Positions 18,305 to 27,505 of a stretch of 64,000 nucleotides of DNA are shown here, in pieces (position 1 is the first letter of the stretch; each line of letters starts with the position of its first letter). Position numbers and translations under genes: made by a program. The notes under the pieces were generated by a model that was not told the origin of the DNA, ran no database searches, and saw only the letters and a list, made by a program, of their open reading frames with translations. Source of the stretch: Skermanella aerolata KACC 11604 (lineage in GTDB: Bacteria > Pseudomonadota > Alphaproteobacteria > Azospirillales > Azospirillaceae); assembly GCF_000936425.1 (NCBI RefSeq), contig NZ_AVFK01000011.1, positions 1 to 64,000 of the forward strand. The letters are read 5' to 3'.

Positions 18305-19462
18305 GTGGCCGGACTCGTAGCTTCTTCAGCAAAGACTTCTTCAGCAAAAACTTTCTGGCTGGGCATTTTCAAGCATCTCGTCTGTGCGGCCCTGGTGGCC
18401 GGCGCCGGACTGGGCGGGTGGTACTGGTGGACGGCGGCACGCTTCATCGAGACAACGGACAACGCCTATGTGGAGGCCGACATCTCGGCTATCAGCCCGC
18501 AGGTGTCCGGTTACATCCGCGACTTGCCGGTGGAGTCGAACCAGCCGGTCAGGAAAGGCGACATCCTGGCGGTGCTGGAAGACGAGGAATATGCCGCGAA
18601 GGTGCAGGAGGCCTCGGCGGCGGTAGGATTGGCCACGGCGGCCGTTGCGACCGCGGCGGCGCGGATCGCCCAGGCCGTCGCGTCGGTGGACGCGGCCTCC
18701 GCAGCGGTGGCGTCCGCCGAGGCGGAACGGACCAGAACGCGGCGCGACCTGGAGCGGTCCGCCGTCCTGGTCACCCGCGAAGGCGTGTCGCGGCGGCAAT
18801 ACGACGAACGCGAAGCCGACGCCCACAAGGGCGATGCGGCCTATAACGGCGCCGTCGCCGCACTGGCGGCCGACCGGAAGAGGATACTCACGCTGGAAGC
18901 GGAGATGCGCGAGGCCTCGGCCAGGGTCCAGCAGGCGGAGGTGCGGCTGAGGCTGGCGCGGATCGATCAGGAACGTACGGTCGTCCGGTCGCCGGTGGAC
19001 GGCGTCGTCGGGAATCGTGGCGCGCAGATCGGGCAGTTCGTCCGGGCCGGCACCCTGATGATGGCGGTGGTGCCGCTGGATACCGTCCATATCGTCGCCA
19101 ACTTCAAGGAAACCCAGCTCAGCCGGATGAAGATCGGCCAGCGCGTCCGCATCACCGTCGACGCCTATGCCGAGAAGGATCTTTTCGGCCGGATAGAGAG
19201 CTTGGCCCCGGCCAGCGGCTCCCGCTTCAGCGTGCTGCCGCCGGACAACGCCACCGGCAATTTCACCAAGATCGTCCAGCGCGTCCCAGTGCGAATAGCG
19301 CTGGAGCCCGAGAACAGGCAGGCGGGCATCCTGCGGCCCGGACTTTCGGTCGAAGCTTCCATCGATACGCGGGAAGCTGACGACGGAACGGCACCCGCGT
19401 TCGGCGCCCTTGCCTCCCCGTTACCCGCCGCAGCACCGGTGAACGGGAAAGCGGCACCATGA
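18305..19462 (+). CDS. HlyD/EmrA-type membrane fusion protein
   Basis: 385 residues from GTG 18305, 4 bases after the methyltransferase stop. One transmembrane helix near 20-42 (HLVCAALVAGAGLGGWYWW), then the EmrA hallmark TTDNAYVEADISAISPQVSGYI, a lipoyl half-motif, a long Ala/Glu-rich coiled coil (about 95-210) and the second lipoyl half with VRSPVDGVVGNRGAQIGQFV. It would form the periplasmic adaptor of a tripartite drug exporter with the next gene. The N-terminus contains a 15-base tandem duplication (18321-18350) giving repeated SSAKT residues. No outer-membrane TolC gene is in the window. Confidence 0.9.
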   Translation: MAGLVASSAKTSSAKTFWLGIFKHLVCAALVAGAGLGGWYWWTAARFIETTDNAYVEADISAISPQVSGYIRDLPVESNQPVRKGDILAVLEDEEYAAKVQEASAAVGLATAAVATAAARIAQAVASVDAASAAVASAEAERTRTRRDLERSAVLVTREGVSRRQYDEREADAHKGDAAYNGAVAALAADRKRILTLEAEMREASARVQQAEVRLRLARIDQERTVVRSPVDGVVGNRGAQIGQFVRAGTLMMAVVPLDTVHIVANFKETQLSRMKIGQRVRITVDAYAEKDLFGRIESLAPASGSRFSVLPPDNATGNFTKIVQRVPVRIALEPENRQAGILRPGLSVEASIDTREADDGTAPAFGALASPLPAAAPVNGKAAP

Positions 19463-21063
19463 CGGCGGTCCTGCCGGCCGGACCGCGAAAGGTCCTGCCT
19501 TTCCTGTTCCGGCGCACCGCACCGCCGGCTTCCCTGCCGAGCAGGACCGATCACAGCATGCGGCAGAGTCTCGGCTTCTACGCCATGGTGGCGGGTCTGT
19601 TCCTGGCGATCGTCGACACCCAGCTCGTCACCAGCTCGATGAAGGAGATACAAGGCGGTCTGAGCGCCGGCCTTGATGAGATCGGCTGGGTCCAGAGCGC
19701 TTATCTGATCGGCGAAATCGTCATGATAGCGCTGGCCGGAACGCTGTCGCGGGCGGTCGGGACGCGCCTGCTGTTCACCTTGTCGGCCATCGGCTTCGCG
19801 GTCGCGAGCCTCCTGTGCGGCATGGCCTCGTCGCTGGGAGAGATGACGGCGGCGCGCGCACTCCAGGGATTCTTGGGCGGTGCCATGATCCCGACGCTGT
19901 TCGCCGCCAATATCCTGATGTTTCCGCCGGCAAAGCAGGTGCGCATGACGGTGCTGATCGGTCTGGTCGCAACGCTGGCCCCGACGATCGGTCCGGCACT
20001 CGGCGGGATGGTGACGCAGGCGCTGTCATGGCGCTGGTTGTTCTTCATCACGGTCCTGCCGGGGCTGGCGGTGGCATGGGCGGTCTGGCTGCTGGTCGAT
20101 ATCGACAAGGGCGACAAGGCGGCATTGCGGAACTTCGACAGCTTCGGCGCCTCGCTGCTGGCCATCTCGCTGGGCAGCCTGCAATACGTCCTGCACGAAG
20201 GGCCGCGCCTGCAATGGCTGGACGACGGCAGCATCAGGGCGCTGCTGCTGGCGGCGGCCCTGGCAGGCGCGCTGCTGGTCTGGCGTTGTCTTTGGCAGCC
20301 GGCGGCGATCCTGAATCTCGGCGTCTTCCGCAATCGCAACTTCACCCTAGGCTGCCTGTTCAATTTCGCGCTGGGAGCAGGGCTGTTCGTCGGCGATTAC
20401 CTGATGGCCCAGTATCTCGGCCGGGTGCGCGGCCTGAACAGCGAACAGATCGGCTACACCCTGCTGGTGACCGGAGCCTTCGAGGTGCTGGGGGCGCCCG
20501 TTTCCCTCTGGCTGGCGACGCGGGTCGATCCGCGTTATGTGCTGGCGCTGGGATACGCCCTGTTCGCATCGGGGCTCTATCTGGCGACGGGGATGACGGC
20601 CGACTGGGACTTTGACGAGTTGTTCTGGTCGCAGGCCGTACGTGGTTTCTCGCTGATGCTCTGCTTCGTCCCAGTGACCGGACTGGCGCTGGGGACGCTG
20701 TCGGCCGGACAGGTGCGAGATGCCAGCGGACTGTTCAGCCTGACTCGCAACTTGGGCGGAGCCATCGGCCTTGCCTGGGTCGCCACCGCTTTCGAGGATC
20801 GCACCGTGCTGCACCGAAGCCGGCTGGCGGAAAGCCTCGACGCCTTCGATCCGCAGGTCCAGGACCGGCTGGCCGGGATCGCGGCGGAGCTTTCGGACGT
20901 CATTCGCCAGGACCCGGACTTGGCGGCCTTGCGGGTCATGTCCGATATCGTCAACTTGCAGGCCGAGGTCATGGCGTTCAACGACCTGCTGCTGATGCTG
21001 GCGGGCATCATGGCAGTAGCGGTGCTGCTGCTGCCCTTCGTCCGGCGGACGGCTGCCGCATAG
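19459..21063 (+). CDS. DHA2-family MFS multidrug exporter (EmrB-like)
   Basis: 534 residues with about 14 predicted membrane helices, the size of the drug:H+ antiporter-2 family. The ATG overlaps the adaptor stop by four bases. Helix 1 carries LFLAIVDTQLV with the conserved acidic residue, helix 5 the antiporter motif C (LAPTIGPALGGMV), and RALQGFLGGAMIP is motif-B-like. A basic, proline-rich cytosolic extension of about 32 residues precedes helix 1; ATG 19558 would be an internal alternative start. It would work with the upstream EmrA-like protein to expel amphiphilic compounds. Confidence 0.9.
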   Translation: MTAVLPAGPRKVLPFLFRRTAPPASLPSRTDHSMRQSLGFYAMVAGLFLAIVDTQLVTSSMKEIQGGLSAGLDEIGWVQSAYLIGEIVMIALAGTLSRAVGTRLLFTLSAIGFAVASLLCGMASSLGEMTAARALQGFLGGAMIPTLFAANILMFPPAKQVRMTVLIGLVATLAPTIGPALGGMVTQALSWRWLFFITVLPGLAVAWAVWLLVDIDKGDKAALRNFDSFGASLLAISLGSLQYVLHEGPRLQWLDDGSIRALLLAAALAGALLVWRCLWQPAAILNLGVFRNRNFTLGCLFNFALGAGLFVGDYLMAQYLGRVRGLNSEQIGYTLLVTGAFEVLGAPVSLWLATRVDPRYVLALGYALFASGLYLATGMTADWDFDELFWSQAVRGFSLMLCFVPVTGLALGTLSAGQVRDASGLFSLTRNLGGAIGLAWVATAFEDRTVLHRSRLAESLDAFDPQVQDRLAGIAAELSDVIRQDPDLAALRVMSDIVNLQAEVMAFNDLLLMLAGIMAVAVLLLPFVRRTAAA

Positions 21064-21067
21064 GAAA

Positions 21068-21550
21068 CTACCGGGGCGGAGGCTCGACCTTGATGTCGAA
21101 GTGCAGCACCTCCTCCCGCGCTCCCAGCTTTTCGTAAAGCGCGATGGCCGGGGCATCGTCCAAGTCGGCCTGAACGTAGACGACCCAGGCGCCGCTGCGC
21201 GCTGCAATTCCGCACAGGTGCTGGATCAACGCGGTCGCGATGCCCCGGCGGCGGTGTTCTTCCGCTACCGCAAGGTCGTAGATATACAGCTCGCGCCGCG
21301 CTCGCTCGAACTTGTCGAGCTGGTAGGCGACAAGTCCACCCAGGACGTCCTCACCCGCCAGCGCCACCAGGGCCACCACGTGCTCCTTGGCCAGCAGACC
21401 TTCCAAGTAGGTGTCCTGCGGCGGATCGGCCCCGTATGTTTCGCAGTCGGCGAAGGCGTCGCCGAACACTCCGTTCAGCTTGCGAAGAAGCGGGACGTCG
21501 GAAGGTCCAAGGCGGCGTAGCGTGAAAGGCGGCGGAGACATATCTCCCAT
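21068..21550 (-). CDS. AAC(3)-I-like GNAT acetyltransferase
   Basis: 160 residues from ATG 21550, overlapping the upstream M23 gene stop by one base (TGATG), so translation is probably coupled. The GNAT acetyl-CoA site reads YIYDLAVAEEHRRRGIATALI, followed by VYVQADLDDAPAIALYEKLG and REEVLHFDI. These segments closely follow gentamicin 3-N-acetyltransferase AAC(3)-I. Family knowledge: those enzymes acetylate the 3-amino group of aminoglycosides. Whether this chromosomal-context homologue does so, or acetylates another amine linked to the secretion operon, is open. No integron attC or integrase is nearby. Confidence 0.85.
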   Translation of the reverse strand: MGDMSPPPFTLRRLGPSDVPLLRKLNGVFGDAFADCETYGADPPQDTYLEGLLAKEHVVALVALAGEDVLGGLVAYQLDKFERARRELYIYDLAVAEEHRRRGIATALIQHLCGIAARSGAWVVYVQADLDDAPAIALYEKLGAREEVLHFDIKVEPPPR

Positions 21551-22596
21551 CACTGAACCTCGACGGTATCCTCCAGGCGGGCGACCAACACGCCGTTCCT
21601 CAGCAGGGTGTATGTGCCCTGGTACTTGCCGGTCTGCCAGCCTTCCGCGGGGCGTTTCCGGCCGGTGAAGGCGAACCATGACACGTTGCTGGATTTGAGC
21701 CTGGATACGTTCTCGTGGATCACCTTGCCGCCCGGAGCGGCTATGCTGATCCGCTGTTCGTCGCCGGCTTGGACGCCGAAGACATCCGCCCAGAACACCA
21801 GCGCCGGCGGGTCCCTCAGCGACTCCTGGGCATAGGCGCCCTTCCTGGCCTCCTCCGAAGCAGCCGGCCCGGTGGCGAAGCCGGAAACAAGCCCGCCGGT
21901 GGACTGGTATTCGAGCGCCGCCAGCGCCTCCGCCCGCCACAGCGTCCGCCCGGTCTCACCGCAGGCGACCGCGCTTCCAGTTCCGGTAAACGGGTCGATT
22001 TCCTCGCCCTCATGGCGCACGGAGAAATCGACGTGGGGAAAGTCCGCCGCTCCGGACATTCCGATCCGTCCCAGCGGCGTTCCCACCTCGACCACCTGTC
22101 CAGGCCGCGCGGTGACGCTGCCCTTCAACAGGTGGCTGTACTGCGTTTCCCAGCCGTCCCCATGATCGATCACGACGCCGTTGCCGGCGTCCTTGCCCTT
22201 CAGCGCCTCGCGGCTGGTACCGGCAAGCCCGACATCGGGCATGCCGTCGCGAACTCCCTTGACGATGCCGCCCGCTGCCGCCACGACCGTCACCCCGCGC
22301 ATCATCGCGGGCAGGTCGGCCACCCGGAAATCCGTTCCGGGATGACCGTCGTAGCTCAGCCTGCCGCAGGCGTAATCGCGCCGGTCCGGTCCGGGATCAT
22401 GATCGAAGAAGTTCTGCACGAAGCAGTCGCGGCCGATCTCGCACGCGACCGGCAAGGCGAGTTTCAGGTCGCCGGCCGCTGCTGGAAACACCCCCAGGAC
22501 CAGCACCGCCGCACCGAGCGACGGCACGGACTTCGGCACGACGCGGAACGACCAGGATACGACGGAAAACCCCAAGGCGGAATACCTCTCGCTCAC
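21550..22596 (-). CDS. M23-family metallopeptidase, exported
   Basis: 348 residues from GTG 22596, overlapping the HlyD stop by four bases. A hydrophobic N-terminal segment (28-41) acts as signal peptide or anchor. The LytM-type fold shows His85/Asp89 in GHPGTDF, His155 in TQYSHLLKG and His188 in PHVDF. The usual HxH pair is HxD here (Asp190), so one zinc ligand is changed. A C-terminal domain of about 110 residues follows, resembling Ig-like cell-wall-associated domains. Family members cleave peptidoglycan cross-links. In this operon it may open the wall for, or anchor, the secretion machinery (inference). Confidence 0.85.
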   Translation of the reverse strand: MSERYSALGFSVVSWSFRVVPKSVPSLGAAVLVLGVFPAAAGDLKLALPVACEIGRDCFVQNFFDHDPGPDRRDYACGRLSYDGHPGTDFRVADLPAMMRGVTVVAAAGGIVKGVRDGMPDVGLAGTSREALKGKDAGNGVVIDHGDGWETQYSHLLKGSVTARPGQVVEVGTPLGRIGMSGAADFPHVDFSVRHEGEEIDPFTGTGSAVACGETGRTLWRAEALAALEYQSTGGLVSGFATGPAASEEARKGAYAQESLRDPPALVFWADVFGVQAGDEQRISIAAPGGKVIHENVSRLKSSNVSWFAFTGRKRPAEGWQTGKYQGTYTLLRNGVLVARLEDTVEVQ

Positions 22597-23939
22597 TGTT
22601 CCCGGAACGCGCTGCGGAAGGTGTCCTGGATCGGCTGGATCAGGTATTGCAGCATCGTACGCTCTCCCGTGATGATCAGGGTCTCTGCCGGCATGCCGGC
22701 TTGCAGATTGACATCGGCAAGCTTTTCAAGCTCGGCCGGATCGGCGGCAACGCGTGCGACATAGTAGAACTCCCCGGTCCGTTCGTCCTTGAGGGCATCG
22801 GCCGTGACACGGGTCACCTTACCGTCGATCTGGGGCGTTGTCCGGCTCTTGAAGGCGCTGAAGACGATCTTGGCCGCCAGTCCGACATGGACAACGTCGA
22901 TATCGCTGGGCTTAACCCGCGCCTCGACTACCAGGGAGTCGTCCCGAGGCACCAGATCGAGGATCGGCCCTCCCGGCGGGACCACGGCGCCGGGCGCGAA
23001 GTAGCGGAGGTTCAGCACGGTCCCCGCTTCCGGAGCCAGCACGTCGCGGCGGCCCTGGCGTATCTGCGCCGCCGCCAGTTTCTCCATGACCTCGGCCAGT
23101 TGGGTCTGGACCTCGCGCAGTTCGGTCGCGACCTCGCTCTGGCGGTCCGCCCGGATCCGGAGGATGTCCATCTCGGCCTCGGCGATGGCTTCGCGCGCCT
23201 GTGCCATGTTGTTCTGGAATTCCCCCTGTTCGCCGTCGAGGGCGGCGGCCTGCCGCTTGAGCGCCAATAGGCGGGGTTTCCGTTCCAGTCCCTTCGCGGT
23301 CAGTTCCGCAACGTCCCTGAGTTCCTCCCGGATCAGGTCGAGCTGCCGGTGCCCAGCGTTGAACTGGGCCTCGAACGCCTTGATCTGGGCTTGGTACTGC
23401 GCGATCCGCTGACGCGTCACATCGACCCGGCCTTCCAGCGACATGCGCCGGCTCTGGAAGATGCGCTCCTGTCCGGACAGGATCTCGGCCATGTCGGCGG
23501 TTCTCCGCAGGGCCGCCAGATCGTCCGGAAAGACCAGCCGGTCCCGGGCATCGCGCTCGGCCAGCAGCCGCGCTTCCTGTGCGGCATAGGCGCGGCGCTG
23601 GCCTTCCAGCAGCGTCACGACGGATTTGGTTTCCAGATCGTCCAGGCGCATCAGTACCTGGCGGGCTTCGACGCGGTCGCCGTCGCGCGCGGCGATTTCC
23701 GCGATCACCCCTCCGTCGAGATGCTGGACGGTCTTGCGGTTGGTATCCGCCGTCACGATGCCCGGCGCTATCGCGGCGCTCGCCAGCGGCGCCAGTGCCG
23801 ACCATGCCGTCAAGCCGCCGAAACCGAACAGCGTCAGCATGATCCCCATCATCACCGGACGTCCGACCGGCGGTCGCTCGGGGAGCGACAAAGAGGGCTG
23901 CGAAATCGCGGAAGAATTCAGAAGCGCGGTCATGGGCAT
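22593..23939 (-). CDS. Type I secretion periplasmic adaptor (HlyD/PrtE family)
   Basis: 448 residues. One membrane helix near 30-55, then the family hallmark KTVQHLDGGVIAEIAARDGDRV, coiled-coil hairpin from about 95 to 290, and the second beta-barrel part with VLAPEAGTVLNLRYFAPGAVV. The C-terminal tail LQYLIQPIQDTFRSAFREQ is typical of type I secretion adaptors. It links the inner-membrane ABC exporter to an outer-membrane TolC-like channel, which is not encoded here. The gene starts 6 bases after the ABC gene. Confidence 0.93.
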   Translation of the reverse strand: MPMTALLNSSAISQPSLSLPERPPVGRPVMMGIMLTLFGFGGLTAWSALAPLASAAIAPGIVTADTNRKTVQHLDGGVIAEIAARDGDRVEARQVLMRLDDLETKSVVTLLEGQRRAYAAQEARLLAERDARDRLVFPDDLAALRRTADMAEILSGQERIFQSRRMSLEGRVDVTRQRIAQYQAQIKAFEAQFNAGHRQLDLIREELRDVAELTAKGLERKPRLLALKRQAAALDGEQGEFQNNMAQAREAIAEAEMDILRIRADRQSEVATELREVQTQLAEVMEKLAAAQIRQGRRDVLAPEAGTVLNLRYFAPGAVVPPGGPILDLVPRDDSLVVEARVKPSDIDVVHVGLAAKIVFSAFKSRTTPQIDGKVTRVTADALKDERTGEFYYVARVAADPAELEKLADVNLQAGMPAETLIITGERTMLQYLIQPIQDTFRSAFREQ

Positions 23940-23945
23940 CTCTTC

Positions 23946-25724
23946 TCACTCTGCCGTTTCGGACGAGACGATCCGGACGTTCGGCGATGCTGCCGGAGGT
24001 GGCGCTGCTTGCGGCGCTGCCGGCATGGCCGGCCTGGGCTGCGGCGGTATCGGCTGAACCCGCTGCCGCTTCAGGGCCTCGATCACGTCGGACCGGGGTC
24101 CGAACATGGCGACCCGGCCATCGCGCAGCACCAGGATGCGTTCGACCTGCGACAGGGTGCTGGGGCGGTGCCCGATGACGACGACGGCAGCCCCCTTCCC
24201 TTTCATAGCGGCGATCGCCTGATTGAGGGCATCGTCGCCCTCGATGTCGAGGCTGGCGTTCGGCTCATCCAGGATCACCAGCTTCGGATCTCCGTACAAT
24301 GCCCGCGCCAGCCCAATGCGCTGGCGCTGTCCGCCCGACAGCATGGCGCCGCCCTCGCCTATCTCGGTGTCGTAGCCAGCAGGCAGACGCAGGATCATGT
24401 CGTGGCAATCGGCAAGCTGCGCCGCCGCGACCACGGCGGACGAGTCGGGGGTCCGAAGACGCGCGATGTTCTCCGCGACCGTACCGGAGAAGAGTTCGAC
24501 ATCCTGCGGCAGGTAACCCAGATAGCGTCCGATATCCTGCCGGTGCCACATGAAGATCTCCGCCCCATCCAGCCGTACCGTCCCCGATATCGGCGGGTGA
24601 AGGCCGACGAGCAGCCGGGCCAGGGTCGATTTGCCGGCGGCCGACGGACCGATCACCGCCACAGCCTCTCCCGGACGGGCATCGAAGCAGATACCTTTCA
24701 GAACGGGCTTCTGGCTGTTGGGATGCTTGAAGAACACATTGTCCACGACGAGGTGCCCGGCCGGCGGTGGTAGCGGCAATCCCGCGGGACGCCGCTCCGG
24801 ACGGTTAAGGAATTCGTGGAGCCGTTTCCTTGCGGCCCGCGCGTTGGAAACCTGCTTCCATCCGCTGATCGCCTGCTCGACCGGCTGGAGCGCCCGGCTG
24901 AGAATGATCGAACCGGCGATCATGGCGCCTCCCGTCAGTTCGTGCTTGACGACGAGCCATGCGCCCAGCGCCAGGATGGCGATCTGGACCATCTGGCGCA
25001 GGAATTTGGTGAGATCCAGCAGCAGGGCGCCGGTACGTGCCACCGACGCCTGGTTATCCATCATGGCCGACTGGTCCCGTTCCCAGCGGCGGACAATCCC
25101 GGGCATCAGGTCCATCGCTTCGACGGCCTCCGCGTTCCTGAGCGCCGCATCAGCCGTACGCATGGCCCGGCGGCTGGCGTTTCCCGCAGCGACCAGAGGT
25201 TTCCCGGTCAGCGCATTGTTGGCGAGGGCCAGCGCGAACAGGATGACGGCGGCGGCGAGGGCCGTGTGTCCAAGGACCGGGTGCAGCAGGTATATCACCG
25301 CGATGTAGACCGGGACCCATGGCGCGTCGAACAGGAAGGTGACGCCGCCGGAAAAGAAGCTTCGGAGCGTGTCGAGGTCGCGCAGGGCGTCCGAGCGGTC
25401 GTTCCGTCCGGTCAGCACGCTCTCCAGCGACTTCTCCAGGGTTATGGCGCCCAGGCGCCGGTTGAGCCACTCCCCCAGCCCTGACAGGATGCGCGATCGG
25501 ATGAAATCCAGCGCCGCCATCAGCGCCAGGGCCAGTGCCGCAGCCAGCGTCAGGAACAGCAGCGTTCCGATGCTGCCCGATGCGAGGACGCGGTCGAAGA
25601 CCTGCATCATGTACAGCGACGAGGTCAGCATCAGTATATTGATTACGAGGCTGAACCCCGCGATCCACATCAGTGGACGCCGGCAACGGGAAAGAGCTAC
25701 CGTCAGGAGTCTGTCGCAAGGCAT
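23946..25724 (-). CDS. Type I secretion ABC transporter (permease plus ATPase)
   Basis: 592 residues from ATG 25724; an in-frame start at 25787 adds 21 residues not seen in relatives. Membrane helices in residues 1-300 include INILMLTSSLYMMQVFDRVL. The nucleotide-binding domain has Walker A GPSAAGKST, signature LSGGQRQRIGLARALYG and Walker B LVILDEPNASLD. There is no C39 peptidase domain, so the substrate is not cleaved. It belongs to the PrtD-like group that exports RTX proteins by an uncleaved C-terminal signal; the likely substrate gene lies 146 bp upstream on the same strand. The C-terminus is a Pro/Ala-rich tail. Confidence 0.93.
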   Translation of the reverse strand: MPCDRLLTVALSRCRRPLMWIAGFSLVINILMLTSSLYMMQVFDRVLASGSIGTLLFLTLAAALALALMAALDFIRSRILSGLGEWLNRRLGAITLEKSLESVLTGRNDRSDALRDLDTLRSFFSGGVTFLFDAPWVPVYIAVIYLLHPVLGHTALAAAVILFALALANNALTGKPLVAAGNASRRAMRTADAALRNAEAVEAMDLMPGIVRRWERDQSAMMDNQASVARTGALLLDLTKFLRQMVQIAILALGAWLVVKHELTGGAMIAGSIILSRALQPVEQAISGWKQVSNARAARKRLHEFLNRPERRPAGLPLPPPAGHLVVDNVFFKHPNSQKPVLKGICFDARPGEAVAVIGPSAAGKSTLARLLVGLHPPISGTVRLDGAEIFMWHRQDIGRYLGYLPQDVELFSGTVAENIARLRTPDSSAVVAAAQLADCHDMILRLPAGYDTEIGEGGAMLSGGQRQRIGLARALYGDPKLVILDEPNASLDIEGDDALNQAIAAMKGKGAAVVVIGHRPSTLSQVERILVLRDGRVAMFGPRSDVIEALKRQRVQPIPPQPRPAMPAAPQAAPPPAASPNVRIVSSETAE

Positions 25725-25870
25725 ATCTGAGCGCCCCCGGACCGGCTTGGATGCCGGAATGACAGGAGAAATTGCATCCCGGCGCATGGATGACCGGAAT
25801 GGAGCGGGTCCGGCTGGCTGCCGAACCCGCCGTCCTTACAGCGTCAGGTCAGGGATCGCAGGCTTGCGCC

Positions 25871-26827
25871 TCAGGCGATTTCGACGATCACGTCGTAACC
25901 ATACTTGTAGTCGGTGACGGTATCCCACTTGTCCACATAGAACGTGTCCTTACCGTCACCGCCAGTCAGGGTATCGGCACCCTTGCCGCCTCTGAGGTGA
26001 TCGTCGCCGTCATTGCCGTAGAGAACGTCCTTTCCGTCGCCACCGTACAGGGAATCCCTGCCGTTGCCGCCGTACAGGGAATCCCTGCCGTCGCCGCCAT
26101 AGAGGGTATCCTTGCCGTCGCCGCCGGAGAGATAGTCCTCGCCGTTACCGCCGTCTAGGTAATCGTCACCGTCGTTGCCGTACAGAGAGTCCTTTCCATC
26201 GCCGCCCCAGAGGTTGTCGTCACCATTCCCGCCGGAAAGCGTGTCCTGGCCATCGTTGCCCCAGAGCTTATCCTTGCCGTCGCCACCGGACAGGTCATCG
26301 TCGCCATTGCCGCCGCGCAATTCATCTCTGCCGTCGCCGCCGTAGAGCTTATCCTTGCCGTCGCCGCCCCACAGGTTGTCGTCGCCTTTGCCGCCGTGCA
26401 ATTCGTCTCTACCGTCGCCGCCATAAAGCTTGTCGTCGCCCTTGCCGCCGGAGAGATTGTCGTCACCCTTGCCGCCGAAGAGATTGTCGTATCCCTCATC
26501 CCCGGAGAGTTTGTCGTCGCCGTTGCCGCCGTCGAGGTAATCGTCGCCCTTGCCACCATAAATCTTGTCGTAACCGTTGCCACCTGAGAGATAATCATTA
26601 CCCTTCTGACCGAAGAGGATATCGTCACCACCGTAACCGTACACCTTGTCATTGCCCTTGCCGGCGAAGAAAATCTCGTCCTTGTAGGTTCCGTGGAGAT
26701 TATCGTCGTACTTGGTGCCGTAAATTACTTTGTATTTAGCACCGGGGTGATGATCGTCATGATCATCGTAGTCGTCGGTGTCATGTTCCTTATCATAACC
26801 TTCGTCACCTGCGTTGTATTCGGCCAT
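25871..26827 (-). CDS. RTX calcium-binding repeat protein, likely type I secretion substrate
   Basis: 318 residues from ATG 26827, which follows CTGGAGGGAATATTC; an upstream in-frame start at 26869 lacks such a site. The N-terminal 55 residues are highly acidic and His-rich (DTDDYDDHDDHHPG). Then come 27 consecutive glycine-rich nonapeptides of the GGxGxDxLx type, which fold as a parallel beta-roll in calcium. A 21-residue tail (VDKWDTVTDYKYGYDVIVE) follows, consistent with an uncleaved type I secretion signal. There is no enzymatic domain and no cysteine. It heads the operon with the ABC, HlyD, M23 and acetyltransferase genes. Confidence 0.9.
   Translation of the reverse strand: MAEYNAGDEGYDKEHDTDDYDDHDDHHPGAKYKVIYGTKYDDNLHGTYKDEIFFAGKGNDKVYGYGGDDILFGQKGNDYLSGGNGYDKIYGGKGDDYLDGGNGDDKLSGDEGYDNLFGGKGDDNLSGGKGDDKLYGGDGRDELHGGKGDDNLWGGDGKDKLYGGDGRDELRGGNGDDDLSGGDGKDKLWGNDGQDTLSGGNGDDNLWGGDGKDSLYGNDGDDYLDGGNGEDYLSGGDGKDTLYGGDGRDSLYGGNGRDSLYGGDGKDVLYGNDGDDHLRGGKGADTLTGGDGKDTFYVDKWDTVTDYKYGYDVIVEIA
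25937..26665 (-). repeat. 27 tandem 27-bp units coding RTX nonapeptides
   Basis: The gene body is 27 uninterrupted 27-base repeats, each coding nine residues of the GG-N/D/K-G-x-D-x-L-x pattern. Units such as GGDGKDKLY and GGDGRDELH recur as near copies, suggesting growth by unequal crossing-over. The repeats are coding and in frame; no spacers exist, so this is not a CRISPR array. Confidence 0.9.
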
Positions 26828-27505
26828 GAATATTCCCTCCAGTTGATGATAGAGGACAGACCAGAACACTGGATATCTAAGGGATGTGTTCTGAGCTATG
26901 GGTGAGGTTTCTTGCCATTCCGCCTTTATCGCGGAATACGGCTTCTGTCTATGTATTGGCCCTCTACAATGCTGATACTAACTCAGCAGGGTGTCACTTG
27001 GGCTGCTCATAAAGGTACAAAGACTTATGGTAGAGAACTGTTCGAATTCCGCCCTCCCGTATAAGACCTATTGGTGTGATAAATGATCCGGTTGAGACTA
27101 CCAGTCGTCGATAGTTTCATTTGTTTGAAATGATCGAACTTTTAAAAAAAATTTCCTTTTTATGAATACATGAACATCCGTTTATATGTTCATTTCAGTG
27201 TGTTTAAAATATACACGTCGCTTATACGCCTTTCGATTATATCCTTTTCTCATAGTAGGGCTGAAAACCTGCATGAGACCTAAACAGGCCGTTTAAAACA
27301 AAGCCCATTCGGCTGTTTCACGATAGCCATCCATACCATGATGATGAATGCCGGTTTTCAGCCTGGTGGGGAGCAGCGAATATGGAGTCCCAGCCTCCTT
27401 CCACGCGATATCAACGCTGGATCAATCGTCGGCTTCCACTTTTCCATGAAAAGCTTGGAGACTACCGAGATTTGAACCATTGACTTGCGTTGAAAGTACA
27501 ATGCC
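26828..27505. promoter_or_regulatory. AT-rich divergent regulatory region with inverted repeat
   Basis: About 680 bp upstream of both the RTX operon and the DUF1127 gene. The part 27120-27260 is very AT-rich. An inverted repeat ATGAACAT (27170-27177) and ATGTTCAT (27186-27193), separated by 8 bases, has the layout of a dimeric regulator site. No coding frame is convincing here. The regulator is unknown. Confidence 0.4.

Noticed and set aside
21068-21550. Recently acquired resistance cassette
   Set aside because: No integrase, attC-like site or insertion sequence is adjacent, base composition matches neighbours, and the start overlaps the upstream gene's stop, which indicates a settled operon.
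25937-26665. Regular 27-bp repeats as a possible CRISPR array
   Set aside because: Repeats are contiguous without spacers and code for in-frame RTX nonapeptides.
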